Shown: piece after piece, positions 49,861-58,938 of the stretch
How positions within the stretch are numbered: the first letter of the stretch is position 1
Layout of the letters: each line of letters opens with the position of its first letter
Origin: GCA-2737725 sp033763995
GTDB lineage: Bacteria; Pseudomonadota; Alphaproteobacteria; Rhodospirillales; Rhodospirillaceae
Assembly (NCBI GenBank): GCA_033763995.1
Contig: JANRJL010000109.1
Span: 1 to 64,000 of the forward strand
Length of the DNA stretch: 64,000 nt
Direction: 5' to 3'
Translations under genes and position numbers: made by a program
Notes under the pieces: generated by a model
The model's database searches: none
The model's input: the letters and a program-made list of their open reading frames with translations, nothing else
What the model was told of the DNA's origin: nothing

Positions 49861-51492
49861 TTGAACCCGTTTTTTCAGCAGCTTCGCAATCTCGGCCCCG
49901 CGAAACTGGCCGCCATGGGCGGCATCGCGTTCGGCCTGATCGCCTTCATCATCTTCTTCGCCACGCGTTTCTCGGCCCCGCCGATGGAACTGCTCTACGG
50001 CGAGCTCTCGGCCACCGACTCGCGCGAGATCATCCAGCAACTGGAAAAAACCGGCGTGCCGTTCCGCACCGAGGAGAACGGCACGCAGATCATGGTGGCG
50101 TCGGATCAAGTCACCAACATCCGCATGCAGATGGCCGAACAGGGTCTGCCCTCCGGCGGATCCGTGGGTTACGAGCTGTTCGATACCATGGACGCGCTGG
50201 GCACAACCAATTTCGTCCAGAACGTGAACTTGGTCCGCGCGCTCGAGGGCGAACTTTCGCGCACCATCAAGGCCATCGAGGGCGTGCAGAACGCCCGGGT
50301 GCACCTGGTGATGCCGCAGCGCGAAATGTTCAGCCGCGAGATGCAAGAGCCGACGGCGTCGGTCTATATCAAAATGAAAACCGGGCGTTTGGGCGAGAAC
50401 CAGGTGTCCGCCGTGCAGCACCTGATCGCGGCGGCCGTGCCGAAACTGCGGCCGTCCAACATCTCAATCGTCGATGAGCGCGGCACGCTGCTCTCGCGTT
50501 CGTTCGAGAACGACGATCAGATGGTCGTCGCCGCCCAGGACGAGGCCCGCACCAAGCTCGAGCGCAAGCTGTCGCAATCGATCACGGCCCTGGTCGAAAG
50601 CTCGCTGGGCCCGGGCAAGGTTCGCGCCGAAGTTCGCGCCGAAATGGATTTCGACAAGGAAGTGACCAACGAGGAAATCTACAACCCCGACCAGGCCGTG
50701 CCGCGCTCGACCGTCGCCGTTTCCGAGAACAACTCCTCGCTCGAGTCCGATCAGGAAAACGTGACCGTCGCGCAAAACCTGCCGGATGCGCGGTTGAACA
50801 ACCAGGGCGGTCCGCGCTCGCAGACCAACGAGAACCGCACCGAGGAAACCACCAATTTTGAAATCTCCAAGACCACCAAGAACAAGGTGCGCGACCAAGG
50901 CACCTTGAAACGCCTCTCGGTCGCGGTGTTGGTGGACGGCAACTACACCACCGCCGAGGACGGCACCAAGACCTACGCCCCGCTCGAGCAAGAGACCATG
51001 GACAAGATCGAGTCCCTGGTGCGCTCGGCCATCGGCTTCGACGCCAATCGCGGCGATCAGGTTGAAGTCATCAACATGCCCTTCACCGGCTTCGAGGATC
51101 TCGCCGACGGCGAAGAGGAGTTCATGATCCTTGGCTTCAACAAAGAAGAAGTCATGCGCATGGCCGAGGGCCTCGGCGTGGCCTTCGTGGCCGTGCTGGT
51201 GATCGTGCTGGTGGTGCGCCCGTTGGTGAGCAAAGCCTTCGAATCCATGCCCTCGGGCGAGGACCAGTTGATGACCACCGAAGGCGTGGCTCAATTGACG
51301 GGCCCCGGCGGCGTGCCCATGCCCATGCCCGGGGCCGCCGAGGAAGAGGAGGACTTGGACGAGTTGATCGACATCGACAAGGTCGAGGGCCGCGTGAAGG
51401 CATCCTCGGTTCGCAAGATCAACGACATCGTCGACAAGCATCCCGAAGAAGCCTTGGCCATTGTCAGGACATGGCTGTACCAGGAAAGCTGA
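49861..51492 (+). CDS. fliF: MS-ring protein FliF
   Basis: Product of 543 residues. FliF forms the MS-ring in the inner membrane and nucleates the basal body. A TTG start follows GAGAGGACACCGCG. There is a first membrane helix at about residues 21-41 (MGGIAFGLIAFIIFFATRF), the ring-building domains (LYGELSATDSREIIQQLEKTGVPFR; GYELFDTMDALGTTNFVQ) and a second membrane helix at about 438-457. The acidic C-terminal tail that binds FliG follows (VEGRVKASSVRKINDIVDKHPEEALAIVRTWL). First gene of the fliF-fliG-fliH-fliN-motA cluster. Confidence 0.95.
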   Translation: MNPFFQQLRNLGPAKLAAMGGIAFGLIAFIIFFATRFSAPPMELLYGELSATDSREIIQQLEKTGVPFRTEENGTQIMVASDQVTNIRMQMAEQGLPSGGSVGYELFDTMDALGTTNFVQNVNLVRALEGELSRTIKAIEGVQNARVHLVMPQREMFSREMQEPTASVYIKMKTGRLGENQVSAVQHLIAAAVPKLRPSNISIVDERGTLLSRSFENDDQMVVAAQDEARTKLERKLSQSITALVESSLGPGKVRAEVRAEMDFDKEVTNEEIYNPDQAVPRSTVAVSENNSSLESDQENVTVAQNLPDARLNNQGGPRSQTNENRTEETTNFEISKTTKNKVRDQGTLKRLSVAVLVDGNYTTAEDGTKTYAPLEQETMDKIESLVRSAIGFDANRGDQVEVINMPFTGFEDLADGEEEFMILGFNKEEVMRMAEGLGVAFVAVLVIVLVVRPLVSKAFESMPSGEDQLMTTEGVAQLTGPGGVPMPMPGAAEEEEDLDELIDIDKVEGRVKASSVRKINDIVDKHPEEALAIVRTWLYQES

Positions 51493-51602
51493 GACCGGCC
51501 GCGGCCTCTTTGAGCGTAGGGCCGCGACCGCGACTCGCGTATAATGTTGCCTCCTGACGGCGCACAACGCTTTCAGGAGTAGAGATCGCCAGGGAGAACG
51601 TC

Positions 51603-52622
51603 GTGGCGCGCGTGAAAGAGGATTATCGCAGTCTTACCGGCCCCCAGAAGGCCAGCATCATGCTGCTCTCGTTGGGTGAAGAGCAGTCCGGGAAGCTGTT
51701 TGCCATGATGGAAGACGACGAGATCAAGGAAGTCTCGCAGATCATGGCCAACCTCGGCACCGTCGGCGCCAACATCGTGGAGCGTTTGTTCGTCGACTTC
51801 GCCGATGCGCTGTCGAATACCGGCTCCTTGGTTGGTTCTTACGAGTCCACCGAACGCTTGCTGATGAAGAGCCTCGGCAAGGACCGCGTCTCGCTCATCA
51901 TGGAAGAAATTCGCGGCCCCGCGGGCCGCACCATGTGGGACAAGCTGGGCAACGTGCACGAACAGGTGCTGGCCAACTATTTGAAGAACGAATATCCGCA
52001 AACCGTCGCCGTGGTGCTGTCCAAGATCAAACCCGATCACGCCGCGCGAGTCCTCGCATTGCTGCCCGAGGGTTTCGCCATGGAAGTGGTCATGCGCATG
52101 CTGCATATGGAAGCGGTGCAGAAGGAAGTGCTGGAAAGCATCGAGAAGACCTTGCGCACGGAATTCATGTCGAACCTCGCGCGCACGGCGCGCCGCGACG
52201 CGCACGAGATGATGGCCGAGATCTTCAACAACCTCGACCGCTCGACGGAATCGCGCTTCATCACGGCGTTGGAAGAACGCAATCGCGAGTCGGCCGAGAA
52301 GATCAAGCAATTGATGTTCACCTTCGAGGACTTGATCCGTCTGGATTCGGCGGGCGTGCAGGTGCTGCTGCGCCAAGCCGACAAGCAGAAACTCACGCTG
52401 TCACTCAAGGGCGCGTCGGATGCGATCAAGGAACTCTTCATGCAGAACATGTCGGGCCGCGCGGGCAAGATGCTGAAGGAAGACATGGACGCGCTGGGCC
52501 CCGTGCGCCTGCGCGACGTCGAGGAGGCCCAGACCGCGCTTGTCACGCTCGCAAAAGAATTGGCCAACTCGGGCCAAATCACCATCTCGGAAGGCAAGGA
52601 GGAAGACGAGCTGGTCTATTAA
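51603..52622 (+). CDS. fliG: Motor switch protein FliG
   Basis: Product of 339 residues. FliG connects the MS-ring to the C-ring and generates torque with the stator. GTG start after GGGAGAACGTC. N-terminal LTGPQKASIMLLSLGEEQSGKLF, middle EYPQTVAVVLSKIKPDHAARVLALLPE with the EHPQ-like motif as EYPQ, and C-terminal FTFEDLIRLDSAGVQVLLRQADKQKLTLSLKGA containing the charged torque helix. A GC-rich hairpin without T run (about 51495-51528) lies in the 110-base gap after fliF. Confidence 0.95.
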   Translation: MARVKEDYRSLTGPQKASIMLLSLGEEQSGKLFAMMEDDEIKEVSQIMANLGTVGANIVERLFVDFADALSNTGSLVGSYESTERLLMKSLGKDRVSLIMEEIRGPAGRTMWDKLGNVHEQVLANYLKNEYPQTVAVVLSKIKPDHAARVLALLPEGFAMEVVMRMLHMEAVQKEVLESIEKTLRTEFMSNLARTARRDAHEMMAEIFNNLDRSTESRFITALEERNRESAEKIKQLMFTFEDLIRLDSAGVQVLLRQADKQKLTLSLKGASDAIKELFMQNMSGRAGKMLKEDMDALGPVRLRDVEEAQTALVTLAKELANSGQITISEGKEEDELVY

Positions 52623-52646
52623 CGACCCCGCTCGACGCACCCCGTC

Positions 52647-53468
52647 ATGCCCGCAGCCCGCCCCGCCAACAAACGTTTCCTGTTCGAACGGTCCTTCGAC
52701 GATCCGCGCAAGCTCTATTTGCCCGGCGAGAAGCGCAAGTCGGAACTGGAAGCCGAACGCAAGGCCCAGGAACTGGCTGCTGCGCGTGCCGCCGAAATGG
52801 CCGCCAAAGCCCCGCCGGTCGAAGCTGCCCCGCAAGCCCCGGCGCCCAAGGAACCCGAAGCGATTTACACGCAAGCCCAATTGGATGCGGCGCGCGAAGA
52901 GGGCTACGTCGCCGGCCATACGGCAGCCTTGGAAGAGGCCGAAACCGCGCGCGAACACTACGTTGCCGACGCCATCAGCCTGATCGCTCAAGGCTTGAGC
53001 AAGCTTGATGAACAACAGCAAGCCACCAACCGCGACATCGGCGAACTCGCGATTCGTGTGTTGTTCGCCGTGGCACGCAAGACGATTCCCGAGACCGCGC
53101 ACCAATTCGCGCGGGAAAACGTCACGGATTTCGTGAAGAAAGTCCTGCCCGTCGTCTTGGGCGAGCCAAAGTTGCTCATCCGCGTGCATGCGATGATCGT
53201 GGAAGACGTTCAGGGGCGATTGGCAGAGGTCTTTACTCGCGCGGGTTTTCAGGGCGGCTACATGGTGGTGGCCGACTACGAACTGCAGCCGGGCGATTGC
53301 AAACTAGAATGGAGCGGCGGCGGCGCCGAGCGCAGCGAAGCTCGCATATGGGCCGAGATCGAGCGCACCATGGCCGAAAATTTCGGCGAACTGGACGACT
53401 CCGCGCGTGATGACGGCGCGGCAACGACAAGCGACGAGCAGAGAACGCAGGAAGAGACAACGGCTTAA
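52647..53468 (+). CDS. fliH: Flagellar assembly protein FliH
   Basis: Product of 273 residues. FliH binds the FliI ATPase and the C-ring protein FliN during export. The N-terminus KRFLFERSFDD and an Ala/Glu/Lys-rich helical stretch (about 30-75) are followed by ARE-EGYVAGHTAALEEAE, then the FliH/HrpE-type C-terminal domain (about 110-235, LVIRVHAM-like LLIRVHAMIVEDV). An acidic tail ends the protein. fliI is not adjacent. It sits between fliG and fliN as expected. Confidence 0.88.
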   Translation: MPAARPANKRFLFERSFDDPRKLYLPGEKRKSELEAERKAQELAAARAAEMAAKAPPVEAAPQAPAPKEPEAIYTQAQLDAAREEGYVAGHTAALEEAETAREHYVADAISLIAQGLSKLDEQQQATNRDIGELAIRVLFAVARKTIPETAHQFARENVTDFVKKVLPVVLGEPKLLIRVHAMIVEDVQGRLAEVFTRAGFQGGYMVVADYELQPGDCKLEWSGGGAERSEARIWAEIERTMAENFGELDDSARDDGAATTSDEQRTQEETTA

Positions 53469-53533
53469 ACCAAGCCCGTTGACCATAAGACTGGGGCCGC
53501 CGTAGCGATCCGGAAGCGAGGCGGGAGAACGAC

Positions 53534-53923
53534 ATGGCAGACGACGACGACAAGAAGAAGAAAGAGGTCAGCGACCTCAATCTTGACGAACTGGCCGACG
53601 GCCGCCCGAAGAAAGAAGATTCGGGCGACGACTCCTGGGATGATCCGCCGACGGACATCCCCGACAAGCCGCGCTCGGCGCAAGACCTCGAAGCCGTTTA
53701 CGACATCCCCGTGCGCGTCTCCGCGGTACTGGGCAAGTCTTCGATGCAAGTGCACGAGCTTCTGAAGCTCGGTCGCGGCGCCGTGGTCGAACTGGATCGC
53801 AAGGTCGGCGAAGCGATCGATATCTACGTCAATGACCGCCTCGTCGCGCGCGGCGAAGTGGTGGTCGTGGACGACCGGCTCGGCATCACCATGACTGAAA
53901 TCATCAAGACACAAGCCAAATAG
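53534..53923 (+). CDS. fliN: Motor switch protein FliN
   Basis: Product of 129 residues. FliN forms the base of the C-ring and binds FliH. The first 55 residues are highly charged (ADDDDKKKKEVSD); the SpoA domain (about 55-125) is canonical: YDIPVRVSAVLGKSSMQVHELLKLGRGAVVELDRKVGEAIDIYVN, then ARGEVVVVDDRLGITMTEI. It follows fliH by 65 bases. Confidence 0.95.
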   Translation: MADDDDKKKKEVSDLNLDELADGRPKKEDSGDDSWDDPPTDIPDKPRSAQDLEAVYDIPVRVSAVLGKSSMQVHELLKLGRGAVVELDRKVGEAIDIYVNDRLVARGEVVVVDDRLGITMTEIIKTQAK

Positions 53924-53964
53924 CTTTGCGTACCCAATTCATGACGTCAGCACCCTGAGAGCCG

Positions 53965-54795
53965 ATGGCCGAGAACCTCGAGATCACGGCGGAGAGTCGC
54001 CGCAAGAAATTCGACAGCGCCACCGTGTTCGGGCTGGCGGGCGCGGCGGTGTTCATCGCCTTCGCCGTCGTGCTGGGCGGCAGCGCGTCGGCCTTTATCG
54101 ACCTGCCCTCGATCTTGATCGTGATCGGCGGGACGCTCGCCGTCACCACGGTTTGCTTTAGTCTGCCCGACATGCTGCGCACGGCCAAAGCGCTGCGCGA
54201 TACCGTGGTCAGCCGCGAGCGGGATTTCCAGGACGCCGCCTACACCATGCTCGAGTTGGCCGACTACAGCCGGCGCCAGGGCGTGTTGAAACTGCAAGGC
54301 GCCCCCCTCCTCCGCTTCGCGCGCGAGCCGTTTCTGTTTCGCGGCATCAAGCTGCTGATCGACGGCACTGCGGAAAAAGACATCGCCGATATCTTGCGTG
54401 AAGACATTGCGGCCACGGGCGACGGCCAGGGACGCGCCATCGCGGTGCTGCGCAAGGCCGCCGAGATTGCCCCGGCCATGGGCCTGATCGGCACGCTCAT
54501 CGGCCTCGTGCAGATGCTGGGTAATTTGGGCGACCCCAAGGTCATCGGCCCATCCATGGCGGTGGCCCTGCTGACGACGTTTTACGGCGCCATCCTCGCC
54601 AACATGGTGCTCAATCCCTTGGCGGCGAAACTCGAGCGCAACGCGGCCGAGGAGTCATTGATCCAGCAGCTCTATCTCGCGGGCATCCTGGGCATCGCCC
54701 GCAAGGAGCATGTCCGCCGCCTTGAAATCCTGCTCAACAGCATGCTGCCGATCGACGCCAAGGTGCAGTACGTGGACGGCGCCCCCGCGCCCTGA
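53965..54795 (+). CDS. motA: MotA-type stator protein
   Basis: Product of 276 residues with four membrane segments (about 22-42, 46-66, 168-188, 198-220) and a large cytoplasmic loop. Conserved marks are EIAPAMGLIGTLIGLVQML with the Pro at the channel end and LANMVLNPLAAKLERN. It belongs to the MotA/PomA branch, not ExbB/TolQ, by length and loop. MotA and MotB form the ion-conducting stator; no motB lies next to it here. PomA-like sodium use cannot be excluded. A composite hairpin repeat begins eight bases after its stop. Confidence 0.88.
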   Translation: MAENLEITAESRRKKFDSATVFGLAGAAVFIAFAVVLGGSASAFIDLPSILIVIGGTLAVTTVCFSLPDMLRTAKALRDTVVSRERDFQDAAYTMLELADYSRRQGVLKLQGAPLLRFAREPFLFRGIKLLIDGTAEKDIADILREDIAATGDGQGRAIAVLRKAAEIAPAMGLIGTLIGLVQMLGNLGDPKVIGPSMAVALLTTFYGAILANMVLNPLAAKLERNAAEESLIQQLYLAGILGIARKEHVRRLEILLNSMLPIDAKVQYVDGAPAP

Positions 54796-54802
54796 CGGCG
54801 GC

Positions 54803-54970
54803 CTAGTACCCGGTTTCCGAAATTCGTGACTCGTGACAACGGCCAGCGTTACGAATTTCGGAAACCAAAGGGTACTAGGAAATATTTGATTCTAGTGCCG
54901 CTTTTCGATCAGAAGTTCCTGACGAGGGCAGGAGACGTCCGTTGTAGGAACTTCTGATCGGCGGCACTAG
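54803..54970. repeat. Composite double-hairpin repeat, copy 2
   Basis: Hairpin 1 (54803-54878) pairs TTTCCGAAATTCGT with ACGAATTTCGGAAA and has an AAA bulge in its right arm. Hairpin 2 (54892-54970) pairs GATCAGAAGTTCCT with AGGAACTTCTGATC and has a TTTT bulge in its left arm. The order, bulges and the 13-base spacer match the copy at 7537-7700. Ends are CTAGTACC and CACTAG. It fills the gap between motA and flbD. Confidence 0.85.
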
Positions 54971-55074
54971 CCTGGGCGTTGACGGCGGGGCTGCAAGACA
55001 CGATAACATGACGGATCATCGGTTCTGACACCCGCCGCCCGCACCGGGCCGGATTGTCGAGGGATAGTCACAGG

Positions 55075-56388
55075 ATGCGGTTACTGATCATCGGAACCTT
55101 GCGCGGCCAAATCGGCGCCGCGACGCGAATCGCGGTCCAGCGCGGGGCGAAGGTTCTGCAGGCCGAATCGATTCCTCAAGGCCTCGAGATCATTCGCAGC
55201 GGCCAGGGCGTCGATCTGGTGATGATCGACGTCATCCTCGATATCGCCGAACTGATTTCCTCCATGGCCGCCGAGCGCTTGAACACGCCGGTGGTGGCTT
55301 GCGGCATCGAAAACGATTCCCGCGCCGCCGTCGCCGCCATCAAAGCGGGCGCCAAGGAATACCTCCCGCTGCCGCCCGATGCCGAGATGATCGCGGCCGT
55401 GCTCGAGGCCGTGGCCGCCGAGGCCGAGACGCTGATTTATCGCGATCCGGCCATGGACCGCGTGATGCAAACCGCCAAGCGCGTGGCGGGCTCGCAGGCC
55501 TCGGTGTTGATCACGGGCGAGTCGGGCACGGGCAAGGAGTTGGTCGCGCGCTTCCTGCATCGCAACAGCCCGCGCAAGGACAAAGCCTTCGTCGCCGTCA
55601 ATTGCGCGGCGATCCCGGGCGAACTCCTGGAATCGGAATTGTTCGGCCATGAGAAAGGCGCCTTCACGGGGGCCATCGCCCGGCGCATCGGCAAATTCGA
55701 GGAATCCTCCGGCGGCACGCTGCTGCTGGACGAAATTTCCGAGATGGACCTGAAGCTGCAATCGAAGCTGCTGCGCGCCATTCAAGAGCGCGAAATCGTG
55801 CGCATCGGATCCAATGCCGCGGTGAAGATCGACGTGCGCATCCTCGCCACCTCCAACCGCAACATGGAAGAGGTGGTGAAGAAAGGCCAGTTCCGCGAGG
55901 ATCTGTATTTCCGCCTCAACGTCGTCAAGATCACGATCCCGCCGTTGCGCGAACGCCCACTCGATATCGAACCTTTGGTCACCCACTTCGCGAAGGCCTG
56001 TGCCGAGGAGAACGGCGTCGAACCCCGGCCCGTCGCCGCCGCCACAATGGCGGTCTTGAAGGCCCATCGCTGGCCCGGCAACGTGCGCGAGTTGGAAAAC
56101 GCCATGCACCGCGCCGTGCTCATGGCCAACGGCGTCGAGATCGGTCCCGAGGCGATCGAGTTGGGCGACGGCACCGGCGCCGGCGCGGCCGGCGGCACCC
56201 TGGTGGGACGCACCGTGGCCGACGTCGAGCGCGACCTGATCATCGACACGCTCAAGCACACCTTGGGCAACCGCACCCATGCCGCCAAGATTCTCGGCAT
56301 TTCCATCCGCACCCTGCGCAATAAGCTGAACGCCTACGTTCAGGATGGGCTCAGCGTTCCGCCGCCGGGCGCGGGCGAAGCGGCCTAA
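55075..56388 (+). CDS. flbD: Sigma-54-dependent flagellar regulator FlbD
   Basis: Product of 437 residues, an enhancer-binding protein. The receiver-like N-terminus (about 1-115) keeps an Asp in VMIDV (residue 52) but lacks the acidic pair after the first strand (LLIIGTLRG), so phosphorylation is doubtful, as in Caulobacter FlbD. The AAA+ domain has GESGTGKE (about 148), the sigma-54 contact motif GAFTGA (195), Walker B LLLDEIS (about 216) and NVRELENAMHR. The C-terminal helix-turn-helix is HAAKILGISIRTLRNKL. ATG at 55075 is preferred over an upstream TTG. It is the likely reader of the ftr-like palindromes in this window. Confidence 0.93.
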   Translation: MRLLIIGTLRGQIGAATRIAVQRGAKVLQAESIPQGLEIIRSGQGVDLVMIDVILDIAELISSMAAERLNTPVVACGIENDSRAAVAAIKAGAKEYLPLPPDAEMIAAVLEAVAAEAETLIYRDPAMDRVMQTAKRVAGSQASVLITGESGTGKELVARFLHRNSPRKDKAFVAVNCAAIPGELLESELFGHEKGAFTGAIARRIGKFEESSGGTLLLDEISEMDLKLQSKLLRAIQEREIVRIGSNAAVKIDVRILATSNRNMEEVVKKGQFREDLYFRLNVVKITIPPLRERPLDIEPLVTHFAKACAEENGVEPRPVAAATMAVLKAHRWPGNVRELENAMHRAVLMANGVEIGPEAIELGDGTGAGAAGGTLVGRTVADVERDLIIDTLKHTLGNRTHAAKILGISIRTLRNKLNAYVQDGLSVPPPGAGEAA

Positions 56389-56402
56389 TTCAACACCACG
56401 CC

Positions 56403-56435
56403 GGCGTTAACCTTCTGGGCGCTCGAATTAACGCC
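56403..56435. promoter_or_regulatory. GGCGTTAA inverted repeat downstream of flbD
   Basis: GGCGTTAA at 56403-56410 and TTAACGCC at 56428-56435, an eight-base perfect inverted repeat 15 bases after the flbD stop. No T run follows. It could be a processing or weak termination hairpin, or two TTAA half-sites for a regulator such as CtrA acting on flhA. Confidence 0.35.
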
Positions 56436-56513
56436 GAAGCCGTGGTTTACGGCATCTCCTAAATCATTGAATCTCATAGCATAAAAGTCGCCTGCACGGT
56501 CTTTGTGCGGCCC

Positions 56514-56526
56514 GGCAAAAATTGCC
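56514..56526. promoter_or_regulatory. ftr-like palindrome upstream of flhA
   Basis: GGCAAAAATTGCC, continuing CCA on the flhA side, 137 bases before the flhA ATG. Sequence orientation and distance match the fliF site (131 bases) and the fliX side of the 9845 site (134 bases). No normally spaced sigma-54 element is seen. Confidence 0.6.
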
Positions 56527-56663
56527 CATCTCAACCCGTTGTTAACCGGTTGGAGGCCATTCTCGCAGCCAACAAAATCGCCCTGCCGCGCCTGCGGCCT
56601 GGGCCAACCACAGCTTTGGCGCGGCGCCGAACACGGCGTCGGCCTGCGACCGGAAGGACCACG

Positions 56664-58835
56664 ATGGCCGAGCCCACCGCCGACGCCGCCAGCGGCACCA
56701 ACGTCCCCTCGCAAGCGGTGATGCAGTCGCAGGCCGCGGCCGGCAGCGCCACTCCGGCCTTCGACGGCTTCGTCGATCGCGTCATCGACTCGCTCAAGCG
56801 CGGCGATCTGGGCTTCGCGCTCGGCATCGTGATGATCCTCGTCGTCCTGATCATGCCGATGCCGCCGTGGCTGCTCGACATCGCGCTCGCCATGTCGTTG
56901 GTGCTGTCGGTGCTGATCCTGATGACGGTGGTGTTCATCAAGCGCGCGCTGGAATTCAACTCCTTCCCGGTCGTGCTGCTGATCGCGACCCTGATGCGCT
57001 TGGCGCTCAACCTCGCGTCCACGCGCTTGATCCTGGCCGAGGGCCACAAGGGCACCGATGCCGCCGGCAAGGTGATCGAGGCCTTCGGCGGCTTCATCAT
57101 GGGCGATAACTTCGTCATCGGCGTCATCGTCTTCGCGATCCTGACCTTGGTGAACTTCATGGTCATCACCAAGGGTTCGACCCGCATCGCCGAGGTGACG
57201 GCGCGGTTCACCTTGGACGCCATGCCCGGCAAGCAGATGGCCATCGACGCCGACCTGTCGGCGGGCATGATCGACGAGAAAGAAGCCCGCCGCCGCCGCG
57301 AGGACATGCAGAAAGAAGCCGACTTCTTCGGCGCCATGGACGGCGCCTCGAAGTTCGTGCGCGGCGACGCCATCGCCGGCATCATCATCACCGCCATCAA
57401 CGTCGTCGGCGGCATGATCATCGGCATGGTGCAAAACGACTTGCCCTTCAGCGAGGCCGCCGACACCTACACGCGCCTCACCGTCGGCGACGGCTTGATT
57501 TCGCAAATCCCGGCCTTGATCGTTTCGACCGCCGCGGGCTTGATGGTCTCCAAGGGCGGCCTCACGGAAGCCACCGACAAGGCCTTGAGCCACCAATTCA
57601 CGCAGTACCCCAAGGCGCTCGGCATGAGTTCGTTCCTGGCCGTGGCGCTGGCGCTGCTGCCCGGCACACCCGCCCTGCCCTTCCTGATGCTGGCCGCCGT
57701 GTCGGGCGGCATGGCCGCGTGGATGACCTGGAAGCACCAGCTCGTCGACATGAAGGAAAAGGAACTGGCGACCGTCAAAGCCAAGCAGGAAGTGCCGGTT
57801 CAGGAAGAGCCCATCTCGCAGGCCATGAAGATGGACCAGGTGCGCCTGGAGTTGGGCTACGGCCTGCTCGCCTTGATCAACAACGACAACCGCCGCCTGA
57901 CCGATCAGATCAAATCCCTGCGCCGCGCGCTCGCCACCGACATGGGCTTCGTCATGCCTGCCGTGCGCATCCAGGACAACATGCAGCTGCCCGCCAACTC
58001 CTATGCCGTGTTCATCAAGGAAGTCGAGGCCGGACGCGGCGATCTGCGCCCCAACATGCTGCTGGTCATGGACCCGCGCGGCGAGGAAATCTCGCTGCCG
58101 GGCGAACGCACGCGCGAGCCGACCTTCGGTCTGCCGGCGCTGTGGATCGATCCCGCCAACCGCGAAGAAGCGTTGTTCCGCGGCTACACCGTCGTCGACC
58201 CGCCCACCGTCATCACCACGCATTTGACCGAGGTCGTGCGCGACAACATGTCGGAGTTGCTGTCCTACGCCGAGACGCAAAAGCTCATCGACGAACTGGA
58301 CAAGGAACACCAGAAACTGGTCACCGAGATCGTGCCGTCGCAAATCTCCATCGCGGGCATTCAGCGCGTTCTTCAAAATCTGCTCTCCGAGCGCATCTCG
58401 GTCCGCGATCTGCCGACCATTTTGGAAGGCGTATCGGAAGCCTGCGCCATCACCCGCAACGTGCTGTTGATTTCCGAGCACGTCCGCGCGCGCCTGTCGC
58501 GGCAATTGTCGGACAAGAACATCGACGATCAGGGCGTCATCCCCATCGTCACGCTGTCGCCGGAGTGGGAGCAGGAGTTCTCGGAATCGCTCATGGGCCA
58601 GGGCGAAGACCGCCAGCTGTCCATGGCGCCCTCGCGCCTGCAGGAGTTCATCTCGGCCGTGCGCCAGAACTTCGAGCGCTTCGCCATGCAGGGCGAAACG
58701 CCGGTGCTGCTGACATCGCCGACCGTGCGGCCCTATGTGCGGTCGATCATCGACCGCTTCCGGCCCATGACGACGGTGATGTCGCAGAACGAAATTCACC
58801 CGAAGGCCAAGATTCGCACGGTCGGGCAAATCTGA
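56664..58835 (+). CDS. flhA: Export gate protein FlhA
   Basis: Product of 723 residues. FlhA is the large export-gate membrane protein of the flagellar type III apparatus; it binds substrates and chaperones. An Ala-rich N-terminal tail precedes several membrane segments. The FHIPEP-type regions are clear: KRALEFNSFPVVLLIATLMRLALNLASTRLIL (about 95-126), VITKGSTRIAEVTARFTLDAMPGKQMAIDADLSAG and GAMDGASKFVRGDAIAGI. The cytoplasmic domain (from about 385) follows. The ATG at 56664 follows GGAAGGACCACG; the open frame upstream contains the palindrome and is not coding. Confidence 0.96.
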   Translation: MAEPTADAASGTNVPSQAVMQSQAAAGSATPAFDGFVDRVIDSLKRGDLGFALGIVMILVVLIMPMPPWLLDIALAMSLVLSVLILMTVVFIKRALEFNSFPVVLLIATLMRLALNLASTRLILAEGHKGTDAAGKVIEAFGGFIMGDNFVIGVIVFAILTLVNFMVITKGSTRIAEVTARFTLDAMPGKQMAIDADLSAGMIDEKEARRRREDMQKEADFFGAMDGASKFVRGDAIAGIIITAINVVGGMIIGMVQNDLPFSEAADTYTRLTVGDGLISQIPALIVSTAAGLMVSKGGLTEATDKALSHQFTQYPKALGMSSFLAVALALLPGTPALPFLMLAAVSGGMAAWMTWKHQLVDMKEKELATVKAKQEVPVQEEPISQAMKMDQVRLELGYGLLALINNDNRRLTDQIKSLRRALATDMGFVMPAVRIQDNMQLPANSYAVFIKEVEAGRGDLRPNMLLVMDPRGEEISLPGERTREPTFGLPALWIDPANREEALFRGYTVVDPPTVITTHLTEVVRDNMSELLSYAETQKLIDELDKEHQKLVTEIVPSQISIAGIQRVLQNLLSERISVRDLPTILEGVSEACAITRNVLLISEHVRARLSRQLSDKNIDDQGVIPIVTLSPEWEQEFSESLMGQGEDRQLSMAPSRLQEFISAVRQNFERFAMQGETPVLLTSPTVRPYVRSIIDRFRPMTTVMSQNEIHPKAKIRTVGQI

Positions 58836-58938
58836 TGACGGGACCACGCCGCAGCCGGGATGCGTTGCGAGCGAAGGACCGCGGACATAAAATTGAGGTT
58901 TGGCGAGGCGGCGGTCGCCTCGCCCGGTGGGAATTAGT

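Noticed and set aside
53965..54795. ExbB/TolQ assignment for the MotA-type gene
   Set aside because: Length, loop size, conserved Pro motifs and position after fliN fit MotA/PomA better.
56385..58847. Very long frame opposite flhA
   Set aside because: It is His/Asp/Gly/Arg-rich low-complexity sequence caused by codon bias of flhA on the other strand; similar shadows oppose flgK, flgE, fliF and flbD.
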